DNA of 64,000 nt. Source: Pandoraea captiosa (GTDB taxonomy: Bacteria; Pseudomonadota; Gammaproteobacteria; Burkholderiales; Burkholderiaceae). The stretch covers positions 1,054,001 to 1,118,000 of the forward strand of contig NZ_CABPSQ010000001.1 in the NCBI RefSeq assembly GCF_902459775.1. The letters run 5' to 3'. Positions 53,061 to 61,748 of the stretch are shown here, piece by piece. Under the pieces are notes generated by a model, which saw nothing but the letters and a program-made list of their open reading frames with translations, had not been told where the DNA came from and did not search any database. Position 1 is the stretch's first letter. The number at the start of each line of letters is the position of its first letter. Both the position numbers and the translations under genes were made by a program.

Positions 53061-54043
53061 TGACGAAAGACACACACAAGGGGGTGTCCCGCACACGCCG
53101 CACGCTCCTCAAAGGCGCAGCAGCGGGACTGATGATGGCCGGCAGCGGCGCGCGTGCAGCAAGCGCAAACGGCAGCGGCAAGACGTTGCGCTTCGGTGTC
53201 ATCGGCCCGGCCCGGGCGCCGGCTGCGCCGACCGGCTATGCGCTCGATCGCGGCTATCTGCTGCGCGAACTGGCGCCACTGGGCTTCGATAACGTGCGGT
53301 TCGACATGTTCTCGAACGGGCCCGACCTGAACGAAGCGCTCTTCTCCGGGACACTCGATGTCGGCATCTACGGCGACACGCCCGCCGTGGTCGCGCGCTC
53401 CCAAGGTCTCAAGGCGCGCCTGATCGGGTTCGAGGAGATCGGGCTGGCGGCATGGCTGCTGACCCCGCGCGGCGGCGTGAGCAGCGTGAAGGCGCTCGAA
53501 GGCAAGACCGTGGGCGTGCCGCTCGGCTCGTACATCCACCGGTATCTGCTCGGTGTGCTCGATGGTGCGGGGCTGACGGGGCGCGTGCGCGTGGTGCATA
53601 TGCTGGGGCGTGATGCAGGCGCTGCGCTCGAACACGGCGCCATCGGCGCCTATGCCGCGCAATCGGATCTCGGGCCGACACTCGCCGCGCAAGGGTATCC
53701 CGTCATCAACAAGGCGGCCCAGCATCCCGAATTGCTCGGCTCGTCGGTCATCGTGGCGTCCGACAAGGTGCTCAGTCAGGCGCCGGCATTGCCCGCGGCG
53801 TGGAACCGTGCGCGACGCGATGCGCTCGTCGAGATCAAACGCGATCCGGCGGCCTATTTCGACTTTCATCAGCGCACGAGCGGCATTCCGATCGAGACCG
53901 TCAAGATCTCGCATCCCATTGCGAACTACCCGGGCGACGCGCTGCCGTCATCCGGCATCCAGCTCCTCGATGGCGTCAAGCGCTTCCTGCTGGATAGTCG
54001 TCTGATTCGTCACGACTTTGCCGTGCAGCAGTGGCAAACGTGA
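53060..54043 (+). CDS. Tat-exported ABC-type substrate-binding protein (SsuA/TauA-like)
   Basis: A 327-residue periplasmic binding protein. A twin-arginine signal (RTRRTLLKGAAAGLMMAG) is followed by a Lyase/NMT1-SsuA-like fold: LRFGVIGPARAPAAPTGYALDRG, GTLDVGIYGDTPAVVARSQG, GKTVGVPLGSYIHRYLL. The family binds sulfonates, taurine or aromatic sulfonates. No permease or ATPase gene is in the window. Its start shares a base with the ferredoxin stop. The set suggests uptake and reductive or oxidative processing of an organosulfur or related compound (inference). Confidence 0.85.
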   Translation: MTKDTHKGVSRTRRTLLKGAAAGLMMAGSGARAASANGSGKTLRFGVIGPARAPAAPTGYALDRGYLLRELAPLGFDNVRFDMFSNGPDLNEALFSGTLDVGIYGDTPAVVARSQGLKARLIGFEEIGLAAWLLTPRGGVSSVKALEGKTVGVPLGSYIHRYLLGVLDGAGLTGRVRVVHMLGRDAGAALEHGAIGAYAAQSDLGPTLAAQGYPVINKAAQHPELLGSSVIVASDKVLSQAPALPAAWNRARRDALVEIKRDPAAYFDFHQRTSGIPIETVKISHPIANYPGDALPSSGIQLLDGVKRFLLDSRLIRHDFAVQQWQT

Positions 54044-54068
54044 GCGGCACCGCGCGGTGTGCGCCGGA

Positions 54069-54092
54069 GCCGAAGCCGAAGCCGAAGCCGAA
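54069..54092. repeat. 6-bp tandem repeat (GCCGAA x4)
   Basis: Four perfect GCCGAA units lie in the 131-bp gap between the convergent binding-protein and hydrolase genes. Non-coding. Confidence 0.8.
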
Positions 54093-54174
54093 AACGGGGC
54101 ACTGATACACCTGAAAGCGCCCCGGCGCACAAGCGCCCGCCCGTGCGACGGGTTGGCACTTGTGCGTCGGCCGA

Positions 54175-55218
54175 TTACAGCGAGACAGCTTCCAGGATCG
54201 CGTCGGCAAATGCCTTCGGCGCTTCCTGCGGCAGGTTATGGCCGATGCCGCCGCCGATGTCGCGGTGCTCATACTTGCCGGTGAACTTCCTGGCGTAGGC
54301 CGCCGGTGCGGGATGCGGCGCGCCGTTCGCGTCGCCTTCCATCGTGATCGTCGGCACGCCGATCGTCGGGGCTGCCGCCAGGCGTTTCTCCAGCGCGTCG
54401 AAGCGCGCCTCGCCCTGCACCAGCCCGAGACGCCAGCGGTAGTTATGAATCACGATGTCCACGTGATCCGGGTTGTGGAAAGCGGCGGCCGAGCGGGCGT
54501 ACGTCGCGTCGTCGAACTGCCACTTCGGCGACGCCAGTTGCCAGATGAGCTTGTTGAACGCGTCGGTGTTCGCGGCGTAGCCCTTCGCGCCGCGCTCGGT
54601 CGCGAAGTAGAACTGATACCACCATTGCAGTTCGGCCTGCGGCGGCAACGGCACCGCATTGCCCGCCTGACTGCCGATGAGATAGCCGCTCACCGACACC
54701 ATCGCCTTCACGCGCTCGGGCCACAGGGCGGCGACGATGTTCGCCGTGCGCGCCCCCCAGTCGTAGCCGCCGAGAATCGCCTGGTCGATCTTCAGCGCGT
54801 CCATCAGTGCGATGACGTCGGCGGCCACCACGGCCTGCTGGCCGTTGCGCGGGGCAGTGGCCGAGAGCAGACGCGTCGTGCCGTAACCGCGCAGGTAAGG
54901 CACGATGACGCGATAACCGGCTGCCGCAAGCAGCGGCGCCACGTCAACGTAGCTGTAGATGTCGTACGGCCAGCCATGGAGCAGGATCACGACCTTGCCC
55001 TGCTTCGGACCGGCCTCGGCATAACCGACGTTCAGATCACCCGCCTCGATCTGTCGAAGCGCTTCGAACGACGTATGTCCGCCGACGGTTGCCGTGGTCG
55101 CCACGTTGGCCGCATTGGCGGCATTGGCCAGTTGCGACAAACCGAGTTCCGCGAGGGTCACCCCTGCGAGCGTGGTTCCAAGAAGACGACGACGGCGAAG
55201 ATTGACCGGATCCGACAT
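54175..55218 (-). CDS. Tat-exported epoxide-hydrolase-like alpha/beta hydrolase
   Basis: A 347-residue enzyme with a twin-arginine signal (RRRRLLGTTLAGVTLAELG). Oxyanion motif HGWP (81-84); nucleophile Asp153 in GGYDWGAR, as in epoxide hydrolases and haloalkane dehalogenases; base in GGIGHNLPQEAP. Two Tyr that assist epoxide opening may be in YFATERGAKGY. A GAGGTC ribosome site lies before the ATG at 55218. It is on the same strand as the next hydrolase, 253 bp downstream of it; nothing else is visible in that gap. Confidence 0.85.
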   Translation of the reverse strand: MSDPVNLRRRRLLGTTLAGVTLAELGLSQLANAANAANVATTATVGGHTSFEALRQIEAGDLNVGYAEAGPKQGKVVILLHGWPYDIYSYVDVAPLLAAAGYRVIVPYLRGYGTTRLLSATAPRNGQQAVVAADVIALMDALKIDQAILGGYDWGARTANIVAALWPERVKAMVSVSGYLIGSQAGNAVPLPPQAELQWWYQFYFATERGAKGYAANTDAFNKLIWQLASPKWQFDDATYARSAAAFHNPDHVDIVIHNYRWRLGLVQGEARFDALEKRLAAAPTIGVPTITMEGDANGAPHPAPAAYARKFTGKYEHRDIGGGIGHNLPQEAPKAFADAILEAVSL

Positions 55219-55471
55219 GACTTTTGACCTCTCTGAGTGATATACCGGCGCACCGGTGAGCGATGGCGCCAAGGGTTGCGCTGTCCGCATTCCGTCCATG
55301 TTCCGTCGGGATTTCGAGGCTGACGGATGGCGGGTTGAGCGCTTGCCCATAGTTATATCTGCCGAATCCAGGCCGTTTATGTCCGAATGTATCCGTCGGG
55401 ACAAGTGACACATACGGATTCAAAAATCCGCGCCGAATGGGCGACGAGAGGTCTTGTCGCCCTGCGCCGGA

Positions 55472-56257
55472 TCACTTGACGCTGGCCACGGCATCCAGAA
55501 TCACCTTCGCAACGTCGGCCGGACGCGACTGCTGCGGCACGTGACTCGTCGGCAACTCCGTTACCTTCGCGCCGATCGTGCGCGCCATGATGCGCTGCGC
55601 TTGCGGGTTGATCATGCGGTCGTTCTGACTCACGACGAACCACGACGGCTTCTGACGCCAGGACGCGACGCTCAGCGTGTCGGCGAACGCCGCGCCCTTG
55701 ATCGGACCTTGTGTGGCGGCCATGACACGCGCTTGCCTGGCCGGCACGTCCTGTGCGAAGTACTTCGCGACGTCCGCCGGCGGCAGGCTGAGCCAGCCGT
55801 TCGCGTCGGCCACGATATGGTCGATGCCGGGGGCCTTCGGCAGATCCTTCGAGAGCGCTTCGACCGACTGTCCGGCGTCCGGCGCGAAGGCTGCGACGTA
55901 CACGAGGCTTGCCACCTTGTCGTCCTTGCCGGCTTCGGTGATGACGGCACCGCCCCACGAGTGGCCCACGAGCACGACCTTGCCGGGCTGGTTGTCGATG
56001 GCGCGCGTAGCGGCGGCAACGTCTCCTGCGAGCGAATCGAGCGGGTTCTGCACGGCGGTGACCCTGACGCCCTTGTCCTGAAGGAGACCTACGACCTTGG
56101 CCCAGTCGGAGCCATCGGCGAAAGCGCCGTGCACGATCACGACGGACGGCGCGGCGTCGGCGGTTGCCGCAGTTGCTGCAGGTGCGGCCGGCACGGCGGC
56201 AGCGCCCAGAAGACCGGTGCTCAACAGAATGGCGGCGAGGGTAGAATGGTGGTTCAT
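55472..56257 (-). CDS. Exported alpha/beta hydrolase (EstC-like)
   Basis: A 261-residue hydrolase with a signal peptide (residues 1-28, ending PAAPA). The HGAFADGSDW oxyanion loop, GHSWGGAV nucleophile elbow (Ser) and terminal SHVPQQSRPADVAKVILDA with the catalytic His are all present. The family includes EstC and plant hydroxynitrile-lyase-like enzymes. Substrate is unknown. It is divergent from the HD-GYP/LuxR gene across 282 bp in which no convincing promoter is seen. Confidence 0.86.
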   Translation of the reverse strand: MNHHSTLAAILLSTGLLGAAAVPAAPAATAATADAAPSVVIVHGAFADGSDWAKVVGLLQDKGVRVTAVQNPLDSLAGDVAAATRAIDNQPGKVVLVGHSWGGAVITEAGKDDKVASLVYVAAFAPDAGQSVEALSKDLPKAPGIDHIVADANGWLSLPPADVAKYFAQDVPARQARVMAATQGPIKGAAFADTLSVASWRQKPSWFVVSQNDRMINPQAQRIMARTIGAKVTELPTSHVPQQSRPADVAKVILDAVASVK

Positions 56258-56539
56258 GAAAATCTCCTTGATGCTGGATTAGCAAGGGTTGCGGGGTAAG
56301 TCCGACGGGTGTCGTTCGGCGGTTCGTCTGCCTGACTCGACTGGTTGCCAGTGTCGTCGCCCGGCGCGTGCGGCGGTATCGGACGATCGACCGACCCGCC
56401 ACGTTCCGTCATGCCGACGTCGGCTGACACCGGCCCGGCTTCGCCACCCGCCCTTGGCTGTCATGCCCTTGATGCCCGTCATGCGCCCGACACCCTTCCC
56501 GCTCCCCTGACTACCAAGCCTTTGTCATCCGACCTGACC

Positions 56540-57994
56540 ATGCCTTCGAGCACCGCCGACCTCACCGACGCGATTCTTGCGCTCGCTTTCATTGGCGATC
56601 TCAGCATGGGGCGCTCAACGGACCACTCCCGTCGCGCCGCCTGCCTTGCCGGTTGGCTCGCACAGGCATGCGGCGCCGATCTCGATGCACAGAATCATGC
56701 CCGCGCAACGGCCTTGCTTCGCTGGTCGGGATGCACCGCCAACGCCGGGGGCTTTGCGGAACTGCTCGGCGACGACGTCGCCGCGCGTGAAGCGATGATG
56801 GCCCAGACCTTGCCTGCGCTCTCCGCCCAAACACAATCGCTCATCGTGCCGTTGGCCCTGATTCACTGCGAAGTGTCGGGCGATGTGGCGGCCACGCTGG
56901 GGATGCCGTCGGCTGTCGTCGACGCCCTGCGCAAAGTGTTCGAGCGCTTCGATGGCAAAGGCATGCCTGCCGCGCACAGCGGCGATGCGATTCCCGCGAC
57001 GGTCTTCTTTGTCAGCGTGGCAAGCGACCTGGAAATTCTTGCTCAGGCGCACGGCCGCGATAACGCCTTCGCCTTCCTGCGCAGTCAGGCGGACGCCAAG
57101 TACCCCGCGCGGCTGGTCGACACCGCCCTGCACCATGCCGGACACTGGCTGGATGCACTCGCCTCCGCATCCCCCGACACGAGCACCTGGCAACTGGCGC
57201 CTGTCGGGCGCCACGCCGATGTCCCCCTCTCGCTGCTCGCCGATGTCACGGAGTTGAAACTGCCTTGGCTCGCGGGCTTCTCCCGCCGAGCCGCCGACCT
57301 GGCAGCGCGCACGGCGCGCAGCCTCGGACTGGACACAGACGTGCAGACGCAATTGCATGCGGCGGCGCTGCTGCATGGCATCGGCCGCGCGGCGCTGCCA
57401 AACCGGCTGTGGGAGACGGACGGAAAACTGTCGGCGGACCAGTGGGAGAAGGTCCGCCTCGTGCCGTACTGGAGTTCGCGGGCAGCCCGGCAGATCGACG
57501 GATTGCGCCAGACGGCGGAGCTGGCGTCGTATGCCTACGAGCGGCTCGACGGCAGCGGGTACTTTCGCGGCGTGTCGGGCCCCGCATTGACCACGCCGCA
57601 GCGCGTGCTCGCAACGTCCGTCGCGTTCGAAGCGTTGCTCGCAACGCGTCCGTGGCGCGACGCAATGACATTCGACGAAGCCGCCGACACGCTCACGCGC
57701 GACGCGCACGCGGGAAAGTTCGACGCCGAAGTCGTGGCGGCTGTCGTAGCGACAGCACAAGGCCAGACCGTGCGCCCGCGGTCGGCAAGTGCCGGGGCGA
57801 ACGCGCTGCTGTCGCCGCGCGAGCTCGACGTGCTGCGTCAAATCAGCGCGGGCCTGAGCAACAAGGAGGCCGCCCGTGCATTGGCACTGAGCCCAAGCAC
57901 CGTGCGCACCCACGTCGAGAGCATCTTTCGCAAACTGGATTGCTCGACGCGCGCCGCCGCAACGCTTAAGGCTCTCACGGCGGGCATGCTCTGA
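56540..57994 (+). CDS. Tandem degenerate HD-GYP regulator with LuxR HTH
   Basis: A 484-residue protein. Two HD-GYP-like repeats are seen: one begins HSRRAACLAGWLAQACGADL and ends ERFDGKGMP; the other begins FSRRAADLAARTARSLGLDT and has LLHGIGRAALPNRLW and ERLDGSGYF. The HD pair is HG in the second repeat and the GYP signature is changed in both, so phosphodiesterase activity is unlikely. The C-terminal 70 residues are a LuxR/FixJ HTH (LSPRELDVLRQISAGLSNKEAARALALSPSTVRTHVESIF). The start (MPSSTADLT) lacks a good ribosome site. Confidence 0.8.
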   Translation: MPSSTADLTDAILALAFIGDLSMGRSTDHSRRAACLAGWLAQACGADLDAQNHARATALLRWSGCTANAGGFAELLGDDVAAREAMMAQTLPALSAQTQSLIVPLALIHCEVSGDVAATLGMPSAVVDALRKVFERFDGKGMPAAHSGDAIPATVFFVSVASDLEILAQAHGRDNAFAFLRSQADAKYPARLVDTALHHAGHWLDALASASPDTSTWQLAPVGRHADVPLSLLADVTELKLPWLAGFSRRAADLAARTARSLGLDTDVQTQLHAAALLHGIGRAALPNRLWETDGKLSADQWEKVRLVPYWSSRAARQIDGLRQTAELASYAYERLDGSGYFRGVSGPALTTPQRVLATSVAFEALLATRPWRDAMTFDEAADTLTRDAHAGKFDAEVVAAVVATAQGQTVRPRSASAGANALLSPRELDVLRQISAGLSNKEAARALALSPSTVRTHVESIFRKLDCSTRAAATLKALTAGML

Positions 57995-58051
57995 CAGGCC
58001 GCGTGATAGCATTTCGGCTTCCATAACAGGTATCGCCTCTCATCCACCCGC

Positions 58052-58510
58052 ATGACGTCCAACGCACGCAAACGCCTGAGCGCATGGCTTGGCCTCGCCG
58101 CCATGTGGCTCGCCGTGGGCATGCCGCTGGTCAGTCAGATGCTCGCCGCGCATCGGGCAGAGGCCGCGCGCGTGCTGGACGTGGCGTTCTGCACCGTCGA
58201 AGGCGATGGCCGCTCGCTGCCCGCCGTGATGAGGGCGTCGGCTCAGGCGCACGGCAGCGATGCTACGCACGCCATGCACGCCGACGGGGACCACGCCTCG
58301 CCGATGTCGCACGGCGCGCACGATAGCCAGAGCGACCTTTGCGGCTACTGTTCGCTGCTTGCCAATCACCCGCCTCTCGTCATGCCGGCGCTGACCGGCG
58401 CGGTGTCGTTCGCCTGGATTGCGCGCGCGGGACCGCTTGCCGATCGTGTTGCTTCCCATACCCAACCCGCCCGCACACCGCCTGCCCGCGCGCCCCCCGC
58501 CTTTTCCTGA
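58052..58510 (+). CDS. DUF2946 protein, His-rich, exported
   Basis: A 152-residue protein with an N-terminal signal/anchor (WLGLAAMWLAVGMPLVSQML). The DUF2946 core is DLCGYCSLLANHPPLV. Before it lies a His/Met-rich loop (HGSDATHAMHADGDHASPMSHGAHD) that could bind copper or another soft metal. The tail is Pro/Ala-rich. It is followed 140 bp on by a PepSY membrane protein gene, a common arrangement in metal-uptake loci. Confidence 0.78.
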   Translation: MTSNARKRLSAWLGLAAMWLAVGMPLVSQMLAAHRAEAARVLDVAFCTVEGDGRSLPAVMRASAQAHGSDATHAMHADGDHASPMSHGAHDSQSDLCGYCSLLANHPPLVMPALTGAVSFAWIARAGPLADRVASHTQPARTPPARAPPAFS

Positions 58511-58650
58511 TCTCGCACTCAGTCCGATGCCTCACCGCACCCGGTGACCGCGTCGTTCCCTGTTCGCGTGCACGTCCGACGGATCGTCGTATCCGCGGCA
58601 TGCACGCGCCGCCGCCATCGCGTGGCGGCACGAGACGGAATCGTCGCACT

Positions 58651-60264
58651 ATGCAGATCCCTTACACACAGACACCTCACACGCACGAGGCGCAACCGGC
58701 GCGCGCCGCCGCTCAGTACCGCACGCTCTGGCGTTGGCATTTCTACGCAGGGTTGTTCGTCATGCCGTGGCTCATGGTGCTGGCCATCACCGGCACCCTT
58801 TATGTCTTCCAGCCGCAAATCGAATCGTGGCTGTATCAGGACAGGCTCGCCGTTGTAGCGACCGGCGCGCCGCGGATCAGCGAGCAAACGTTAATGGAAC
58901 GCGCCGCGGCAACGCTGCCCGCCGGTTCACGGATCAGTTCGGTCGAGGTGAATCGCGATCCGGCGCGCAGTGCCGAATTCATTTTTCGCCTGCCCGGTGG
59001 CGAGCGGGAAAGCGTGTATGTCAACCCCTACACGGGCGCAGTCCTCGGTACGTTGAGTGTCGAGCATCGGCTCATGGCGCAAACGCGCGCGCTCCATCGC
59101 TCGCTCATGCTGGGCAAGCCCGGTGAACTCCTCATGGAACTGGCAGGGTGCTGGACGCTGGTGATGCTGGTCACGGGCCTCGCGCTCTGGTGGCCGCGGG
59201 CCGGCGCCACTTGGGCCAACGCGTTGCGCCCGCGTCTGCAATTGCGCGGACGCGCGCTCTTGCGCAATCTGCACGGCGTTGCCGGACTGTGGCTTGCGGC
59301 GGGCGGACTGGCGTTCGTACTGACGGGCCTGCCCTGGTCCGGCTCATGGGGGGCGCAGTTCAAGGTGCTGACATCCAGGATCGGTATGGGCTCGCCGCCC
59401 GGCGCCTGGGGTGAAGCGCCGGTGCGCTCCCAGATACCGTCCAAGTCGGTGAAGATGGACGACCTGCCCGTTGCCCAGATTCCCTGGGCCGTAGGCAACA
59501 CGGCCGTGCCGCGCTCGACGCCGCCGGGTACCACTGGCACGGCTGACACGGCAGACACGGCAGACACGGCGACGGTGATGCCGGGAATGCAAGGAATGTC
59601 CCATGCAGCCCACGGCGCGAAGGACATGCCCGGCGCCGCGGACAACACCGACGCGCATGCCGAACATAGCGGACATAGCGGACATGGCGCACATAGCACA
59701 CATAGCGCCGGGCGCGACACCGGTCTGACGCCCGCCAGCCTGCGCGCGGAAGGTGCGCTGCCGGTCGATGCGGTCATGGCGATTGCCTCGCGTCTGGGAG
59801 TTGAGACCGGCTACAGCCTCGTGGTGCCGAAGCGGCCGGACGGCGTCTACACCATCTCGTACTTCCCCGCCGATCCGAAGGTCGAGCGCACGATCCACAT
59901 CGATCAATACAGCGGCAAGGTGCTGCGCGACATCGACTACAACGCCTACGGGGCGATCGCACAGGCGGTCTCCTTCGGGACGTCGCTGCACATGGGCCGC
60001 TACTTCGGTCCCGCGAATCAATGGCTGTGCGCGTTGATTTCGATGGGCTTGTTCGCCATGGCGGTGACTGGCTTCGTCATGTGGTGGATGCGCCGTCCGG
60101 CACGCGCGCTGGGCGCACCGTCGCGCCCGGCGTCACCGCCGCCGATGCGCGGCTGGACATTCGGCATGATCGCGCTGGGCTGCATTTTTCCGCTGATGGG
60201 CGCGACGATGACGCTCGTGTGGGCGGGAGATCGTGCGGTGTTCGGACGTCGTCCGGGGCCATGA
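58651..60264 (+). CDS. PepSY-domain membrane protein with His/Met-rich insert
   Basis: A 537-residue PepSY-associated TM protein with four membrane regions (first: WRWHFYAGLFVMPWLMVLAITGTLYVF, then GLALWWPR, NLHGVAGLWLAAGGLAFVLTGLPW, and two at the end). Periplasmic PepSY-like parts are GGERESVYVNPYTGAVLG and HIDQYSGKVLRDIDY. Residues about 285-355 form an insert rich in His, Met, Gly, Ala and Asp (TADTADTADTA and HSGHSGHGAHSTHS), coded by 9-bp tandem repeats. The family takes part in ferric-siderophore or copper reduction and uptake. Confidence 0.83.
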   Translation: MQIPYTQTPHTHEAQPARAAAQYRTLWRWHFYAGLFVMPWLMVLAITGTLYVFQPQIESWLYQDRLAVVATGAPRISEQTLMERAAATLPAGSRISSVEVNRDPARSAEFIFRLPGGERESVYVNPYTGAVLGTLSVEHRLMAQTRALHRSLMLGKPGELLMELAGCWTLVMLVTGLALWWPRAGATWANALRPRLQLRGRALLRNLHGVAGLWLAAGGLAFVLTGLPWSGSWGAQFKVLTSRIGMGSPPGAWGEAPVRSQIPSKSVKMDDLPVAQIPWAVGNTAVPRSTPPGTTGTADTADTADTATVMPGMQGMSHAAHGAKDMPGAADNTDAHAEHSGHSGHGAHSTHSAGRDTGLTPASLRAEGALPVDAVMAIASRLGVETGYSLVVPKRPDGVYTISYFPADPKVERTIHIDQYSGKVLRDIDYNAYGAIAQAVSFGTSLHMGRYFGPANQWLCALISMGLFAMAVTGFVMWWMRRPARALGAPSRPASPPPMRGWTFGMIALGCIFPLMGATMTLVWAGDRAVFGRRPGP

Positions 60265-60340
60265 GTCGCCATGCGCCATAAGACGTAAAAAGTGGGCTGA
60301 CGGCGATGGCGACGACAGCGCGGGCTATGTGGTGTTACGC

Positions 60341-60384
60341 CGACTCATGCCGACTCATGCCGACTCCTGCCGACTCATGCCGAC
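60341..60384. repeat. 10-bp tandem repeat (CGACTCATGC)
   Basis: About 4.4 copies of CGACTCATGC (third copy CGACTCCTGC) between the PepSY gene and the convergent citrate-synthase-like gene. Non-coding. Confidence 0.8.
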
Positions 60385-60392
60385 ACTCCGAC

Positions 60393-61592
60393 TTACGCCG
60401 GCCGCGGCCCCACGTAGGCCGCACGAGGACGTATCAGTTGCGTACTCTCGCGCTGCTCTCTGGCGTGAGCGATCCAGCCGATGGTGCGCCCGAGTGCGAA
60501 GAGCCCGAACGCGGCGCCCACGGGCAGGCCCAGATGACGCCGCACCGCCACCAGCGCGAAGTCGAGTGACGGACGCTGGCCGATCAGGGCATCGGCCGCG
60601 TCGATCATCGTCTGCCACGTCGGATGCGCGGGCAGCACGCGAGCGAGCATGGCGCTGGCCCGCACGTCCCCCATCGGGTAGAGGTGGTGGCCAAAGCCGG
60701 GCAGTTTCTCGCCACGCGCGAGGCGTTCGCGCATGCGGTTCGCAATGTCCACGTCGCCGATCTCGTCCCACATCGCTTCGTTGCGAGCCGTCGTGCCACC
60801 ATGGCGACCGCCGGTCAGGGCCGACAGCCCTGCAATGATCGCCGCGCGCAGGCTCGCGCCCGTGGATGCCACGCACCGCGCCGTGAAACTCGACGCGTTC
60901 AGTTCGTGGTCGGCGCACAGCACGAGTGCCATCCGGATCAGGTCGGCCCCCTCGGCATCATTCACGCCCCAGGCTTTGGCACATTGCTCGTGAATTGGCG
61001 CAGCGCTCGGCAGCGTGCCCAACAAGCAGGCTGTCATCAGCCGCAGCAACACCGCGCTGCCCTGTGCAACGCGCAACGGGTCGCGTTGCCAGATCGCCGT
61101 GGGCGCATCGTCGCTCACAACGGTAAACGTAGGGAGCAGCGCCTCTTCGGCGCGACGATCGCGATAGCGCTCGAGCAGCATGACCGGCCAGTCGGACGCG
61201 AGCCTTCGCGTGGCGGCGTCGGCGTCGCCGCTCGCGAAAGCTTGTGCTTCGTCGCATTGCCACAACCACGCCGCCATCGCCTCCACCGATGCCGTTTGCG
61301 CCATCGTCAGCGCATCGCGCCCACGGTAGTAACAGCGAGCGTCCTCGATCAGCGTGATGGACGACTCCAGCACGGGCATCCCCCAATCGAGTGCGGCCTT
61401 GGCCACCTCTTTGGGTTTGCGCCCGCGCGTGCGTTGCGCCGCAAGGCGCTCGACGTCAGCCGCGCGGTAGCGACGCTCACGATGCGTCTTGCCCGGCTCC
61501 GCATGCAGCAGCCCTCGGCTCACGTAAGCGTAAAGCGTCTGAAGCGACACGCCGAGACGCTCGGCGGCTTGCGCCGCAGTGAAGTAATTCAT
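60393..61592 (-). CDS. Citrate-synthase-family protein with N-terminal HTH
   Basis: A 399-residue fusion. Residues 1-55 are a MerR/excisionase-type HTH (YFTAAQAAERLGVSLQTLYAYVSRGLLH with RERRYRAADVERLAA). A spacer follows, then a full citrate-synthase domain: ADHELNASSFTARCVAST (His of the active site), LTGGRHGG, LPGFGHHLYPMGDVRA and SLDFALVAVRRHLGLP, so the His-His-Asp catalytic set is kept. It may condense an acyl-CoA with an oxo-acid, sense such metabolites, or both. Start at MNYFTAAQ by HTH alignment. It is divergent from a CoA-transferase gene. Confidence 0.86.
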   Translation of the reverse strand: MNYFTAAQAAERLGVSLQTLYAYVSRGLLHAEPGKTHRERRYRAADVERLAAQRTRGRKPKEVAKAALDWGMPVLESSITLIEDARCYYRGRDALTMAQTASVEAMAAWLWQCDEAQAFASGDADAATRRLASDWPVMLLERYRDRRAEEALLPTFTVVSDDAPTAIWQRDPLRVAQGSAVLLRLMTACLLGTLPSAAPIHEQCAKAWGVNDAEGADLIRMALVLCADHELNASSFTARCVASTGASLRAAIIAGLSALTGGRHGGTTARNEAMWDEIGDVDIANRMRERLARGEKLPGFGHHLYPMGDVRASAMLARVLPAHPTWQTMIDAADALIGQRPSLDFALVAVRRHLGLPVGAAFGLFALGRTIGWIAHAREQRESTQLIRPRAAYVGPRPA

Positions 61593-61632
61593 GGTCGAAT
61601 CCCTGACAGAGAAGGGACGGGAAGCCAACAGA

Positions 61633-61649
61633 TTGATTAAGTTAATCAA
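61633..61649. promoter_or_regulatory. Perfect palindrome in the citrate-synthase-like/CoA-transferase divergent promoter
   Basis: TTGATTAA-G-TTAATCAA (8-1-8) lies in the only AT-rich part of the 156-bp spacer, followed by TTGACA (61652-61657). It is the natural operator candidate for the HTH of the citrate-synthase-like protein. Confidence 0.6.
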
Positions 61650-61748
61650 TATTGACAATAAAATCCATGGGCTTAAGCTTCAATGCGCCGGCAGTCTTGC
61701 ATCGCGACTCACTGCGATGCCACGTATCGAATCGTTCGAGGACTTCCC

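Noticed and set aside
60341-60384. Short tandem repeats as a CRISPR array
   Set aside because: Units are 10 bp with no spacers; no cas genes anywhere in the window. The same holds for the repeats at 33332-33368, 41503-41538 and 54069-54092.
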